Below, in pieces: positions 51,209 to 60,756 of a DNA stretch of 64,000 bases (position 1 is its first letter; each line of letters opens with the position of its first letter). The translations under genes and the position numbers were made by a program. Under the pieces are notes generated by a model that saw nothing but the letters and a program-made list of their open reading frames with translations, was not told where the DNA came from and ran no database searches. Origin of the DNA: an uncultured Dorea sp. (lineage in GTDB: Bacteria; Bacillota; Clostridia; Lachnospirales; Lachnospiraceae); assembly GCA_900543415.1 (NCBI GenBank), contig UQRE01000006.1, positions 1 to 64,000 of the forward strand, read 5' to 3'.

Positions 51209-51226
51209 AGGGAAAATGCTTATAAT
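51198..51226 (+). promoter_or_regulatory. canonical promoter of the his operon
   Basis: TTGACA (51198-51203), in the last codons of recU, lies 17 bp before a perfect TATAAT (51221-51226). The leader of about 50 nt carries only a small TGTG-TTAG-CACA hairpin and no obvious T-box or histidine-rich leader peptide. Confidence 0.8.
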
Positions 51227-51282
51227 TTAAAATATTTTAATGTGTTAGCACACTAAAGCGAGCTGAGAAACAGGGAGGTACT

Positions 51283-52536
51283 ATGAAGAAATTATTACAC
51301 ACTCCTGAGGGAGTCCGGGATATTTACAATGTAGAATGCGGAAAAAAACTGGCACTGGAAAGCAGACTGAAAAAGACACTGCATTTATACGGTTACCATG
51401 ATATTCAGACTCCGATGTTTGAGTATTCGGAAGTATTCCGCAAAGAGATTGGAACGATTCCTTCGAAAGATCTCTATAAATTTTTCGATAAAGAAGGGAA
51501 TACACTTGCTCTGAGACCAGATATTACTCCGTCCGTGGCAAGGGCAGCTTCCACTTTATTCGCGGACGAGACGCTGCCAATCCGCTTGTGTTATACAGGA
51601 AATACATTTATTAACCATTCCAGTTATCAGGGGCGTTTAAGAGAAGTGACCCAGATGGGCGCAGAGCTTCTCGGCGACGACTCTGTAGAAGCAGATGCAG
51701 AAATGCTGGCAATGGTCATTGAAGCGCTCCTTGCTGTGGGCGTGAAAGAATTTCAGATTAATGTGGGAAATGTTGATTTCTTTCAGAGTTTAATGGAAGA
51801 TGCCAGCTTAGAGGAAGAGGATCGGGAACGGGTGTTAGAGCTGATCGGAAACCGAAACTATTTTGGTCTTCAGGAATATCTGGAAAGTATTGCCGTTACC
51901 CGGAGTGTGAAAGAAGCATTTGTGTCATTGGGAGAGTTGACAGGTGGTGTTGAGATTCTTGCGAAAGCGAAAAATCTGGCGCCGAATTCTTCCGGGATTA
52001 TGGCTGTAAAACGGTTGGAGAAGATCTATGATATGCTTGCAGTCTACGGAGTGGAAAATTATGTAACCTTTGACCTGAGCATGATGGGAACGTATGGCTA
52101 TTATACGGGAATCATTTTCCGCGGATATACTTACGGAACCGGGGATGCCATTGTAAAGGGAGGGCGCTATGATCATCTGTTGGAAAAATTCGGAAAGACT
52201 TCTCCGTCGATTGGTTTCGCCATCGTTGTAGATGAACTGATGAATGCTATGAATCGCCAGAAGCTTAGAATCGTTTATACAAGAAAAAATACACTGATTC
52301 TGTATGACGATGAGGTTACAAAAAAAGCAGTAGCTCTCGCACAGGATTTAAGAAAAAAAGCGAAAAATGTAGAAATGATCAAAAAGGCAAAAGATCGTCT
52401 GTTAGAAGAATATGTGGAATATGGCAGAGAGTATTATGCCGGCAATCTCATTTACCTTAAGAAAACAGAAGAGATTACCATGGTCAACCTTGTCACCGGT
52501 GAACACAAGATCGTGAATGGACAGAATGGAGTATAG
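51283..52536 (+). CDS. hisZ: ATP phosphoribosyltransferase regulatory subunit
   Basis: A 417-residue HisRS-like protein without tRNA charging function. It has the class II synthetase core ([36 protein letters not shown]) and ends with a short C-terminal domain, not the full anticodon-binding one. It is required to activate and allosterically control the short HisG encoded next. Ribosome site GGGAGGT. First gene of the his operon. Confidence 0.93.
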   Translation: MKKLLHTPEGVRDIYNVECGKKLALESRLKKTLHLYGYHDIQTPMFEYSEVFRKEIGTIPSKDLYKFFDKEGNTLALRPDITPSVARAASTLFADETLPIRLCYTGNTFINHSSYQGRLREVTQMGAELLGDDSVEADAEMLAMVIEALLAVGVKEFQINVGNVDFFQSLMEDASLEEEDRERVLELIGNRNYFGLQEYLESIAVTRSVKEAFVSLGELTGGVEILAKAKNLAPNSSGIMAVKRLEKIYDMLAVYGVENYVTFDLSMMGTYGYYTGIIFRGYTYGTGDAIVKGGRYDHLLEKFGKTSPSIGFAIVVDELMNAMNRQKLRIVYTRKNTLILYDDEVTKKAVALAQDLRKKAKNVEMIKKAKDRLLEEYVEYGREYYAGNLIYLKKTEEITMVNLVTGEHKIVNGQNGV

Positions 52537-52540
52537 AACA

Positions 52541-53176
52541 ATGAGATATTTGACATTTGCTCTGGGAAAAGGGCGTCTTGCAAGACAGACATTGGAACTT
52601 TTTGAGAGAATAGGAATTACCTGTGAAGAAATGAAGGACTCTGATTCCCGAAAGCTGATCTTTACAAACGAAGAACTGAAATTAAAATTTTTCCTGGCAA
52701 AGGGACCGGATGTCCCGACTTATGTAGAATACGGTGCGGCGGATATCGGTGTTGTCGGAAAAGATACTATATTGGAGGAAGGCCGGAAGGTTCACGAGGT
52801 GCTGGATCTTGGGTATGGAAAATGCAGAATGTGTGTCTGTGGTCCCAAAGAGGCTTCTGCGCTTCTTAAACACCATGAGCTGATCCGTGTGGCGACAAAA
52901 TATCCGAATATAGCAAAAGATTATTTTTACAATAAAAAGTACCAGACGGTAGAAATTATCAAATTAAACGGTTCCATCGAACTTGCCCCGATTGTCGGAT
53001 TGTCAGAAGTAATCGTAGATATCGTGGAAACCGGTTCTACACTGAAAGAAAATGGTCTGGAAGTTTTGGAGGAAGTGTGTCCGCTTTCTGCAAGAATGAT
53101 TGTAAATCCGGTAAGTATGCGTATGGAAAGTGAGCGTATAAAAACGCTGTTAATGAAACTTAGAATGCAGTTATAG
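52541..53176 (+). CDS. hisG: ATP phosphoribosyltransferase, short form
   Basis: A 211-residue HisG-S catalysing the first step of histidine synthesis (ATP plus PRPP). FALGKGRLA opens the protein; the [13 protein letters not shown] and [16 protein letters not shown] (PRPP-binding) motifs follow. It lacks the C-terminal ACT-like regulatory domain of the long form, consistent with the HisZ gene upstream. The ATG at 52541 is chosen because GGAG lies upstream and it restores the family N-terminus. Confidence 0.96.
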   Translation: MRYLTFALGKGRLARQTLELFERIGITCEEMKDSDSRKLIFTNEELKLKFFLAKGPDVPTYVEYGAADIGVVGKDTILEEGRKVHEVLDLGYGKCRMCVCGPKEASALLKHHELIRVATKYPNIAKDYFYNKKYQTVEIIKLNGSIELAPIVGLSEVIVDIVETGSTLKENGLEVLEEVCPLSARMIVNPVSMRMESERIKTLLMKLRMQL

Positions 53177-53189
53177 AGGTGAGAAAATA

Positions 53190-54485
53190 ATGAGAATACA
53201 GCGGTTAGATCACGATACAAAAAAGAATCTTCTGGAAGATTTGCTGAAGCGCAGCCCGAACCAATACAGCGCTTATGAGAAAGATGTGGCTAAAATTCTG
53301 GAGGATGTAAAAAGGGAAGGTGACAAAGCTCTGTTTGGTTATACTGCCAGATTTGACGGAGCACATCTGGATGCAGAAACTGTACGGGTGACAGAGCAGG
53401 AGATTCAGGAAGCCTATGATCAGGTTGACGAGGAACTTCTTGGGATTATTCGCAGAGCATTACATAATATTCGCACTTATCATGAAAAGCAGAGACAGAA
53501 CAGTTGGTTTGACAGCCGACCGGACGGAACAATCCTTGGTCAGAAAGTGACAGCCTTAGCAAGAGTCGGTGTCTATGTGCCGGGTGGGAAAGCCGCATAT
53601 CCATCGTCTGTATTAATGAATATTGCGCCTGCTAAGGCGGCGGGAGTAGATGAAATCATTATGGTCACACCTCCTGATAAAAATGGAAAAGTTACGCCGA
53701 CAACGCTAGTGGCTGCAAAAGAAGCCGGAGCTGATGTGGTATATAAGATTGGCGGTGCACAGGCAATCGGAGCGTTGGCATACGGAACAGAGAGCATACC
53801 TAAAGTAGATAAGATTGTAGGACCGGGCAATATATACGTTGCCCTTGCCAAAAAGGCGGTCTACGGTCATGTAAGTATCGATGCGATTGCCGGTCCCAGT
53901 GAGATTCTTGTAATCGCAGACGATTCTGCCAACCCGTCTTATGTGGCAGCTGACCTATTGTCTCAGGCAGAACACGATGAGCTTGCCTCTGCCATTCTTG
54001 TCACAACAAGCGAAGAGCTTGCAGACGCGGTATCAAAAGAAGTAGATCGTTTTACAGCACAGCTGTCCAGAAAAGAAATCATTCAGAAGTCACTGGATAA
54101 CTATGGGTATATTTTAATTGCAGAATCCATGGATGAAGCTATCAGCATTGCAAATGAGATTGCTTCCGAACACCTTGAGATTCAGACGAAAAATCCGTAT
54201 GATGTGATGACAAAGATTCGAAATGCAGGAGCGATTTTTATCGGTGAATATTCCAGTGAACCGCTGGGTGATTATTTTGCAGGTCCGAACCATGTACTTC
54301 CGACAAATGGAACCGCAAAATTTTTCTCCCCGCTGTCCGTGGATGATTTTATCAAAAAATCAAGTATTATCGCTTATTCAAAAGAGGCATTGGAGAAAGT
54401 ACATGAAGATATTGAAAGCTTTGCAGCAGCCGAACGGCTTACCGCTCATGCCAATTCTATCCATGTACGATTTAATAAGGAATAG
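53190..54485 (+). CDS. hisD: histidinol dehydrogenase
   Basis: A 431-residue enzyme for the last two oxidations to histidine. Conserved regions: YVPGGKAAYPSSVLMN, DKIVGPGNIYVALAKKAV, IAGPSEILVIAD and LLSQAEHDELA (zinc and catalytic His/Glu), plus GPNHVLPT near the C-terminus. Full length. Ribosome site AGAGGTGAG. Confidence 0.97.
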   Translation: MRIQRLDHDTKKNLLEDLLKRSPNQYSAYEKDVAKILEDVKREGDKALFGYTARFDGAHLDAETVRVTEQEIQEAYDQVDEELLGIIRRALHNIRTYHEKQRQNSWFDSRPDGTILGQKVTALARVGVYVPGGKAAYPSSVLMNIAPAKAAGVDEIIMVTPPDKNGKVTPTTLVAAKEAGADVVYKIGGAQAIGALAYGTESIPKVDKIVGPGNIYVALAKKAVYGHVSIDAIAGPSEILVIADDSANPSYVAADLLSQAEHDELASAILVTTSEELADAVSKEVDRFTAQLSRKEIIQKSLDNYGYILIAESMDEAISIANEIASEHLEIQTKNPYDVMTKIRNAGAIFIGEYSSEPLGDYFAGPNHVLPTNGTAKFFSPLSVDDFIKKSSIIAYSKEALEKVHEDIESFAAAERLTAHANSIHVRFNKE

Positions 54486-54496
54486 GAGAATATCTT

Positions 54497-55084
54497 ATGA
54501 ATCGAATTGCAAAATGTGAAAGAAAAACAAAAGAGACGAATATTTCCCTTACTTTAAATCTTGACGGAACCGGCAATAATAAGATTCATACAGGCATCGG
54601 TTTTTTTGATCATATGCTGGATGGGTTTGCAAGGCATGGTCTGTTTGATCTGAATGTATCCGTAAGCGGTGATCTGGACGTAGACTGTCATCATACAATT
54701 GAAGATACCGGAATTGTTCTCGGTACAGCGATACGGGAAACGCTTGGTGACAAGGCGGGAATTAAGCGTTATGGTCACATGATCCTTCCGATGGACGAGA
54801 CGTTGGCACTGTGCGCAGTAGATCTGTCAGGAAGACCGTATCTTAATTTTGACGCGGAATTTACAGTTCCCCGACTTGGAGAGATGGATACAGAAATGGT
54901 GAAAGAATTTTTCTATGCGGTATCGTATAGTGCTGCCATGAATCTTCATCTTAAGATCTTAGATGGTGGAAATAATCACCATATGGCTGAAGCGTTGTTC
55001 AAGAGCTTCGGTAAAGCCCTTGACATGGCTGTAATGGAAGAACCCCGCATTACAGGAGCATGGACAACAAAGGGAAGTCTTTAA
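54497..55084 (+). CDS. hisB: imidazoleglycerol-phosphate dehydratase
   Basis: A 195-residue monofunctional HisB. The two manganese-binding repeats HHTIEDTG and HHMAEALFK are visible, together with GIGFFDHMLDGFARHG. There is no phosphatase domain, as usual outside enterobacteria. Ribosome site TAGGAGAA; hisD ends 11 nt upstream. Confidence 0.97.
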   Translation: MNRIAKCERKTKETNISLTLNLDGTGNNKIHTGIGFFDHMLDGFARHGLFDLNVSVSGDLDVDCHHTIEDTGIVLGTAIRETLGDKAGIKRYGHMILPMDETLALCAVDLSGRPYLNFDAEFTVPRLGEMDTEMVKEFFYAVSYSAAMNLHLKILDGGNNHHMAEALFKSFGKALDMAVMEEPRITGAWTTKGSL

Positions 55085-55099
55085 AGGAGTTGTAGTAAT

Positions 55100-56386
55100 A
55101 TGAGTTATAAAAGATTAATTCCCTGCATCTTTATTGCAGGCGGAAAAGTAGTAAAATGGGTGAATGATAAAACGGTTCTCTGTGAGGATGCGGTGAAACT
55201 TGCCAGATATTACAGTGATCACGGGGCGGATGAACTGCTTGTATTTGATCTGTCTGATTCAGACGAAGATCATGATAACAGTATTGATCTTATGCGAAAG
55301 ATTAATCGTAACATCAGTATTCCGATGGTTGCCGGCGGCAACATCAAACGTCTTGAGGATGTTAAGAAGATTCTGTATGCCGGCGCGAAACGTGCAATGC
55401 TTAATTTCTCAAAACCGGGGAGTGTTGCTGAAGTCGAAGAGGCTGCAAAGCGGTTCGGAAAAGAAAAGATCGCAGTATCGCTCAATGATTTTGACGCTTT
55501 GTTTAAACATCAACAGATCATTGAGGATTTTACAAGTGAAATCATCTTCATGCATCGTCTGGACCTTAATTCCGTGATGAACGTGACAGATATACCATGT
55601 GTTATCCTTACCGACACAGAAGAGAAACCGGAATTATTTAAGATTTTAAAATGTCCGGGAGTCAAAGGGTTATCGGGAAAATATATCAGCCAGTCCAACA
55701 TGGATTTTGTGACATTTAAAGAGGAATGCAAGCAAGAAGGAATTAAAATGACCTCCTTTGAAAGTATTATGGATTTTTCTCAGTTCAAGCTAAATGAGCA
55801 GGGACTGCTTCCGGTGATTGTACAGCACTATAAGACAAAGGATGTACTTATGCTTGCATATATGAACGAAGAAGCTTTCGATAAGACGATTAAAACCGGG
55901 AAAATGACCTATTACAGCAGAAGCAGAAACGCATTGTGGGTAAAAGGTGAGACGAGCGGACATTTCCAATATGTAAAGTCTCTGACCATTGATTGTGATA
56001 AAGATACATTGCTTGCGAAGGTTGATCAGATTGGCGCTGCGTGTCATACAGGTAATCCGACCTGTTTCTTCCAGCCGTTAGCCGGAACAGACGATGAAAA
56101 AGCAAATCCACAGCGCATCTTTGAACATGTATATCATACGATCGTGGATCGCAAACAGAATCCAAAAGAAGGCTCTTATACGAATTATTTGTTTGAAAAA
56201 GGAATTGATAAAATATTGAAAAAAGTAGGAGAGGAAGCGACAGAGACGGTTATTGCAGCTAAAAATCCGAATCTGGAAGAATTGAAATACGAAGTGGCAG
56301 ATCTCCTCTATCATCTGATGGTTCTTATGGTGGAACGTGGATTATCATGGGAAGATATTACACAGGAACTCTCAGACCGCGAATAG
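55100..56386 (+). CDS. hisIE: HisF-like (inactive) / HisI / HisE fusion protein
   Basis: A 428-residue three-part protein. Residues 1-222 are a HisF-like barrel ([33 protein letters not shown]), but the two catalytic aspartates of HisF are lost: F11 replaces D11, and N129 stands at the D130 position. Residues about 226-330 are HisI, phosphoribosyl-AMP cyclohydrolase, with [10 protein letters not shown] and the zinc region [11 protein letters not shown] and [13 protein letters not shown]. Residues about 345-428 are HisE, phosphoribosyl-ATP pyrophosphatase ([16 protein letters not shown]). HisI and HisE look active; the barrel may be structural or regulatory. Confidence 0.9.
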   Translation: MSYKRLIPCIFIAGGKVVKWVNDKTVLCEDAVKLARYYSDHGADELLVFDLSDSDEDHDNSIDLMRKINRNISIPMVAGGNIKRLEDVKKILYAGAKRAMLNFSKPGSVAEVEEAAKRFGKEKIAVSLNDFDALFKHQQIIEDFTSEIIFMHRLDLNSVMNVTDIPCVILTDTEEKPELFKILKCPGVKGLSGKYISQSNMDFVTFKEECKQEGIKMTSFESIMDFSQFKLNEQGLLPVIVQHYKTKDVLMLAYMNEEAFDKTIKTGKMTYYSRSRNALWVKGETSGHFQYVKSLTIDCDKDTLLAKVDQIGAACHTGNPTCFFQPLAGTDDEKANPQRIFEHVYHTIVDRKQNPKEGSYTNYLFEKGIDKILKKVGEEATETVIAAKNPNLEELKYEVADLLYHLMVLMVERGLSWEDITQELSDRE

Positions 56387-56445
56387 CATACAAAAACTGT
56401 GATTTTGTCTGAGTATACATGGGGACATCACAGGAATAAGAAAAG

Positions 56446-56490
56446 AAAGCCGGGCATATACTTCTTATAAAAGAGAAGGTGCCCGGCTTT
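56446..56490 (+). promoter_or_regulatory. strong hairpin ending at a start codon
   Basis: AAAGCCGGGCA (56446-56456) pairs perfectly with TGCCCGGCTTT (56480-56490), with an inner CTTCT/AGAAG stem. The right arm ends on the base before the ATG at 56491 and, with the inner stem, covers its ribosome site (GAGAAGGTG). It may be the his-operon terminator, a translation-blocking structure, or both; the T run is only three bases. Confidence 0.6.
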
Positions 56491-56796
56491 ATGAATGATT
56501 CGGAACGACGACGCAAAGAGCTTTTAGAACTGACAAGACAAAGATATAGTGACTCCACTGCACCGCCTGCAGTCCATCCGCGGTACCATGCAGTATATGA
56601 AGATCTCTACGGAACGGAGGATGAACTTCCGGGTGGAACATTGGGAATTCGAACATTTTTCTGTATCCTTCTTCTTGCCGTATTTTTATCCATGGAACAT
56701 AATCATAACAAAATCTGGAATGTGAGCAGTGAAAACGTAGTAGAGGCTGTAACAAGTGATATGGACATTCAGGAATCTCTTGAAGTTCTCCGGTAG
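56491..56796 (+). CDS. small single-span membrane protein of unknown function
   Basis: A 101-residue protein. A charged N-terminal half (NDSERRRKELLELTRQRY) with an aromatic/proline stretch (PAVHPRYHAVYEDLYG) precedes one hydrophobic span (IRTFFCILLLAVFLS, about 53-68) and a short outer tail. The ATG at 56491 is better placed than the GTG at 56479, which abuts the ribosome site. Function is unknown. Confidence 0.65.
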   Translation: MNDSERRRKELLELTRQRYSDSTAPPAVHPRYHAVYEDLYGTEDELPGGTLGIRTFFCILLLAVFLSMEHNHNKIWNVSSENVVEAVTSDMDIQESLEVLR

Positions 56797-56964
56797 TTTG
56801 ATCTGTAAGCGTGCGGTTTGGGATACAGATGACGAAGGTTACTGGCAGGAGAATTACAAAGCCATTGATGACTGGGAATTATGGGAATTATGGGCAAAGT
56901 TAGGTATAGGCTTTTGTGTGGATCTTTGTTATAATATAGCCAACAGAGAAGGAGTGTGAATAAC

Positions 56965-58657
56965 ATGGGTGAAGAAAAGAAACGCCTTCCGGTAGGAGTA
57001 GAAAATTTTGAGCAGATTATTAACGATAACTATTATTATGTGGATAAGACGGGGATGATTTCAGAACTGATCCGTAACGGTGGAATGGTGAATCTTTTTA
57101 CCAGACCAAGGCGCTTTGGAAAAACTTTAAATATGAGTATGCTGGAGCACTTTTTTTCCATAGAGAGAGACCAGAGTATCTATGATGGATTGGAAATTTC
57201 AAAAGATACAAAACTGTGTGAAGAGTATATGGGGAAATATCCGGTTATTTCAATTTCCCTGAAAGGAATCAATGCAGCCACTTATGAGGATGCATTTGAT
57301 TTTGCGGTTCGAATCATGAAAAAAGTAGCCCGTAATGTTCAGTTTCTTTTGGGGAGTGACGCCTTAAGTGATTATGACAAGTTAGAATATAAGGAACTTT
57401 TGAATAATAATATGAGTGAGGCTGCATTTTGTGGTGGATTGAAAATATTATCGGAACTTTTGGAGAAACATTACGACTCAAAAGTAATTCTTCTGATTGA
57501 TGAGTATGACGTTCCGTTAGCAAAAGCATTTGAAAATGGATATTATGATCAGATGGTATTTTTGATACGAAATCTGTTGGAACAGGTTTTAAAAACAAAC
57601 AACAGTCTGAAATTTGCAGTGATGACCGGGTGTATGCGTATTTCAAAAGAAAGTATCTTTACTGGTCTGAATAATCTGAAAGTATTATCGATCACAGATG
57701 AACGTTATGACGAATATTTTGGTTTTACAGATACGGAAGTAAAAGAAATGCTGAAGTATTATGAAATTGAAGATCATTATGAAGAAGTAAAGAACTGGTA
57801 TGACGGGTATCAGTTTGGCGGCGTAGAAATGTACTGCCCCTGGGATGTATTGAATTACTGTGATAAATTAAAAGACCATGGGGGGGTCTTTTCCGGAAAA
57901 TTATTGGATCAACACCAGTAGTAATGATGCCGTCAAGAAATTCATTCAAATGTCCGGTAATTTTAAAACCAAGCGTGAGATTGAAACTTTGCTCGCCGGA
58001 GAGAAAATTATAAAAGAGATTCATCAGGAGCTTGTCTATCCGGAAATGTATCAGTCGGTAGAGAACGTCTGGAGCCTGTTGTTTATGACGGGATATTTGA
58101 CACAGCGTGGAAGAGTTGATGCAAAACGGTATAAACTTGCGATACCGAATCTGGAAATCCGGGATATTTTTGAAACACAGATCATGGAATACTTTAAAGA
58201 GAGCGTTGCAAAGGACGGCGATACATTAAGCCGATTCTGTGATGCCCTGAAAAACGGTGAGGAAACGAAGGTAGGAGAAATTTTTGAAAGCTACCTGAAA
58301 AAGACCATCAGTATCCGGGATACGTTTGTGAAAAAAGCAAGTAAGGAGAACTTTTATCATGGGATACTGCTTGGAATCCTGGGTGTGAAGGAAGAATGGT
58401 ACGTATCGTCCAATCAGGAAAGCGGCGAAGGATACAGCGATATCCTCGTTGAAACCGAAAACAGTGAAACGGTTATCCTTATTGAAGTCAAGTACGCCAA
58501 TGACGGAAATCTTGATCAGGCTTGCGAACGGGCACTACAACAGATAGAGGAAAAGAAATATGATGAAGAACTCCGGGAGAACGGAGTGGATAAAATTTTA
58601 AAATATGGGATTGCGTGTTATATGAAACGATGCAAAGTAAAACTGGCAGATTCATGA
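56965..58657 (+). pseudogene. AAA-like ATPase / PD-(D/E)XK nuclease gene, frameshifted at G7
   Basis: Two frames make one ancestral protein of about 563 residues. The first (56965-57921) has an AAA-ATPase-like domain with RPRRFGKTLNMSML (phosphate-binding) and ILLIDEYDVPLAKA (Walker B). The second (from 57878 to 58657) continues with PENYWINTSSND and ends in a DUF1703-type nuclease domain (GYSDILVE, LIEVKYA). They join at a run of seven G (57880-57886); six would restore the frame. Causes may be decay, reversible slippage or a sequencing error. Such genes are abundant and often multicopy in gut Clostridia and Bacteroidetes; function is unknown. The ATG at 56965 has GAAGGAG upstream. Confidence 0.8.
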
Positions 58658-58670
58658 TACGTCCCAAAAC

Positions 58671-58730
58671 AATCAGGTGATAAAAAAGCGGAACTGTAAG
58701 AGTGCAGTTCCGCTTTTTTATCACCTGATT
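58671..58730. terminator. bidirectional terminator, 26-bp perfect palindrome
   Basis: Bases 58671-58696 are the exact reverse complement of 58705-58730, with an 8-nt loop. The stem includes GCGGAACTG/CAGTTCCGC flanked by A6/T6 tracts, so it works as a terminator on either strand. Confidence 0.85.
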
Positions 58731-58755
58731 TATGAGCCGGAGGAAAGATATTTGC

Positions 58756-58784
58756 TTGAAGTTCTTCCCTAAAATGTATATAAT
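58756..58784 (+). promoter_or_regulatory. promoter of the radical SAM operon
   Basis: TTGAAG (58756-58761) and TATAAT (58779-58784) are 17 bp apart, leaving a leader of about 100 nt before the start at 58891. Confidence 0.7.
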
Positions 58785-58890
58785 AGTATAGATTGGATGG
58801 TTTTGATCACATGTCAAATTTTCATTTTGAAAAGTCAAAAACAGGTTTGAAAGAATCTATAAAGTATATATGAAAACAGAAAGGAAATAT

Positions 58891-60756
58891 ATGAGAAAAT
58901 TAGCTTTAAGCGATGATGTATTATTGAGCATAGAAAAACCTGCCCGCTACATTGGAGGAGAGGTCAATTCCGTAATGAAAGACAAAAACGAGGTGGATAT
59001 CCGTTTCGCCATGTGCTTCCCGGATGTCTATGAGATCGGAATGTCTCATTTAGGAATTCAGATTCTCTATGATATGTTTAACCGTCGGGAGGATGTGTGG
59101 TGTGAACGTGTTTATTCTCCATGGCTGGATCTCGACAAGGTGATGCGAGAAGAAAATATCCCTCTTTTCGCACTGGAATCACAAGATCCAATCAAAGAGT
59201 TTGATTTTCTTGGAATTACGATCCAGTATGAGATGTGCTATACCAATATTTTGCAGGTGCTGGATTTAAGCCATATTCCGCTCAAATCTTGTGAACGGAC
59301 AGAAGAAGATCCGATTGTGATTGGCGGAGGACCTTGTACTTACAATCCGGAACCGATTGCTGAATTTTTTGATTTATTCTATATCGGTGAGGGAGAGACC
59401 GTGTACGATCAGCTTCTTGATGCATACAAAGAGAATAAAAGAAATGGTGGTTCCAGAAAGGACTACTTAAAAATGGCATCGCAGATAGAGGGAATCTATG
59501 TGCCTTGTTTTTATGATGCTGCCTATAACGAAGATGGAACGCTCGCCTCTTTTACAACTAATTATGAGAACGCGCCGAAGACCATTCAAAAGCAGATGGT
59601 GTTAGATGTAACTGATACATACTATCCGGAAGCTCCGGTTGTTCCCTTTATCAAGGTGACGCAAGATAGGTGTGTGTTAGAAATACAAAGAGGCTGTATT
59701 CGAGGATGCCGATTCTGTCAGGCCGGAATGCTGTATCGTCCTACCAGAGAGCGGGATGTTGAAGTGTTAAAAAATTATGCTGTTCAAATGTTAAAAAATA
59801 CCGGGCATGAAGAGATTTCTCTGAGTTCATTAAGTTCCAGTGATTACAGCCAGTTAAAGGAATTGGTTACATTTCTGATTGATGAATTTCATGGGAAAGG
59901 AATCAACATTTCCCTTCCATCTCTTCGAATTGATGCTTTTTCATTAGATGTGATGGAAAAGGTACAGGATATCAGGAAAAGTAGTCTTACGTTTGCGCCG
60001 GAAGCCGGTTCCCAGCCAATGCGTGATGTAATCAATAAAGGAATTACAGAAGAAGATATTCTCTCCGGGGCAGGGCAAGCGTTTGAAGGTGGTTGGAATA
60101 AAGTAAAGCTATATTTTATGCTCGGTCTTCCAACGGAGACAGAAGAAGACCAAAAAGCAATTGCTGTTCTGGCTGACAAAGTAGCGAGAAGATATTATGA
60201 GATTCCTAAGAATCAGAGAAATGGAAAATGTCAGATTACGGCAAGCTCTTCGTTCTTTATTCCGAAACCCTTTACGCCATTTCAGTGGGCAAGGATGTAT
60301 ACAAATGAAGAATACATTTCACGGGCAGCTACAGTAAAACATGCATTTAACGATCAGTTAAACCGTAAGAGCCTGAAATATCACTGGCATGATGCAGAAG
60401 TTACTGTGCTGGAAGGCGTATTTGCGCGTGGTGACCGTAAAGTTGCCAAAGTCATTGAAGAGGCGTACCATATGGGATGTATCTACGATGCATGGAGTGA
60501 AAACTTTGACAACGATAAATGGATGGAAGCGTTCCGACGCTGTGGCCTTACCATTGCTTTCTATAACGAACGTGAGCGTGGAGAAGAGGAGTTGTTCCCA
60601 TGGGACTTCATTGATATTGGTGTCACGAAAAAATTCTTAAGAAGAGAGTGGGAGCGTGCCATGAATGCAGAAGTTACCCCAAATTGCAGACAAAAGTGTT
60701 CTGGCTGCGGTGCAGGAAAATATCAAGGAGGTGTCTGTGTTGAAAGCAAGAATTAA
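58891..60756 (+). CDS. B12-binding-type radical SAM protein, TIGR03960 family
   Basis: A 621-residue protein. The N-terminal cobalamin-binding-like domain (FAMCFPDVYEIGMSHLGIQIL) is followed by a radical SAM core with RGCIRGCRFCQAGMLYRP (CxxxCxxC). A C-terminal CxxxCxGCGAG motif (NCRQKCSGCGAG) closes the protein. The ATG at 58891 follows AGAAAGGA; an ATG at 58870 lacks a ribosome site. Proteins of this family are nearly always followed by a TIGR03936-type gene, as here. RNA modification is suspected, not shown. Confidence 0.92.
   Translation: MRKLALSDDVLLSIEKPARYIGGEVNSVMKDKNEVDIRFAMCFPDVYEIGMSHLGIQILYDMFNRREDVWCERVYSPWLDLDKVMREENIPLFALESQDPIKEFDFLGITIQYEMCYTNILQVLDLSHIPLKSCERTEEDPIVIGGGPCTYNPEPIAEFFDLFYIGEGETVYDQLLDAYKENKRNGGSRKDYLKMASQIEGIYVPCFYDAAYNEDGTLASFTTNYENAPKTIQKQMVLDVTDTYYPEAPVVPFIKVTQDRCVLEIQRGCIRGCRFCQAGMLYRPTRERDVEVLKNYAVQMLKNTGHEEISLSSLSSSDYSQLKELVTFLIDEFHGKGINISLPSLRIDAFSLDVMEKVQDIRKSSLTFAPEAGSQPMRDVINKGITEEDILSGAGQAFEGGWNKVKLYFMLGLPTETEEDQKAIAVLADKVARRYYEIPKNQRNGKCQITASSSFFIPKPFTPFQWARMYTNEEYISRAATVKHAFNDQLNRKSLKYHWHDAEVTVLEGVFARGDRKVAKVIEEAYHMGCIYDAWSENFDNDKWMEAFRRCGLTIAFYNERERGEEELFPWDFIDIGVTKKFLRREWERAMNAEVTPNCRQKCSGCGAGKYQGGVCVESKN

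Noticed and set aside
51227..51282. T-box or histidine-leader attenuator before hisZ
   Set aside because: The leader is too short, has no TGGNACC-type T-box sequence and no histidine-rich peptide.
56756..56959. 67-codon frame with a repeated W-E-L motif between the small membrane protein and the ATPase gene
   Set aside because: It overlaps the upstream gene, has no ribosome site, and its repeat stems from a GGGAATTAT duplication in the DNA. Not convincing as a gene.
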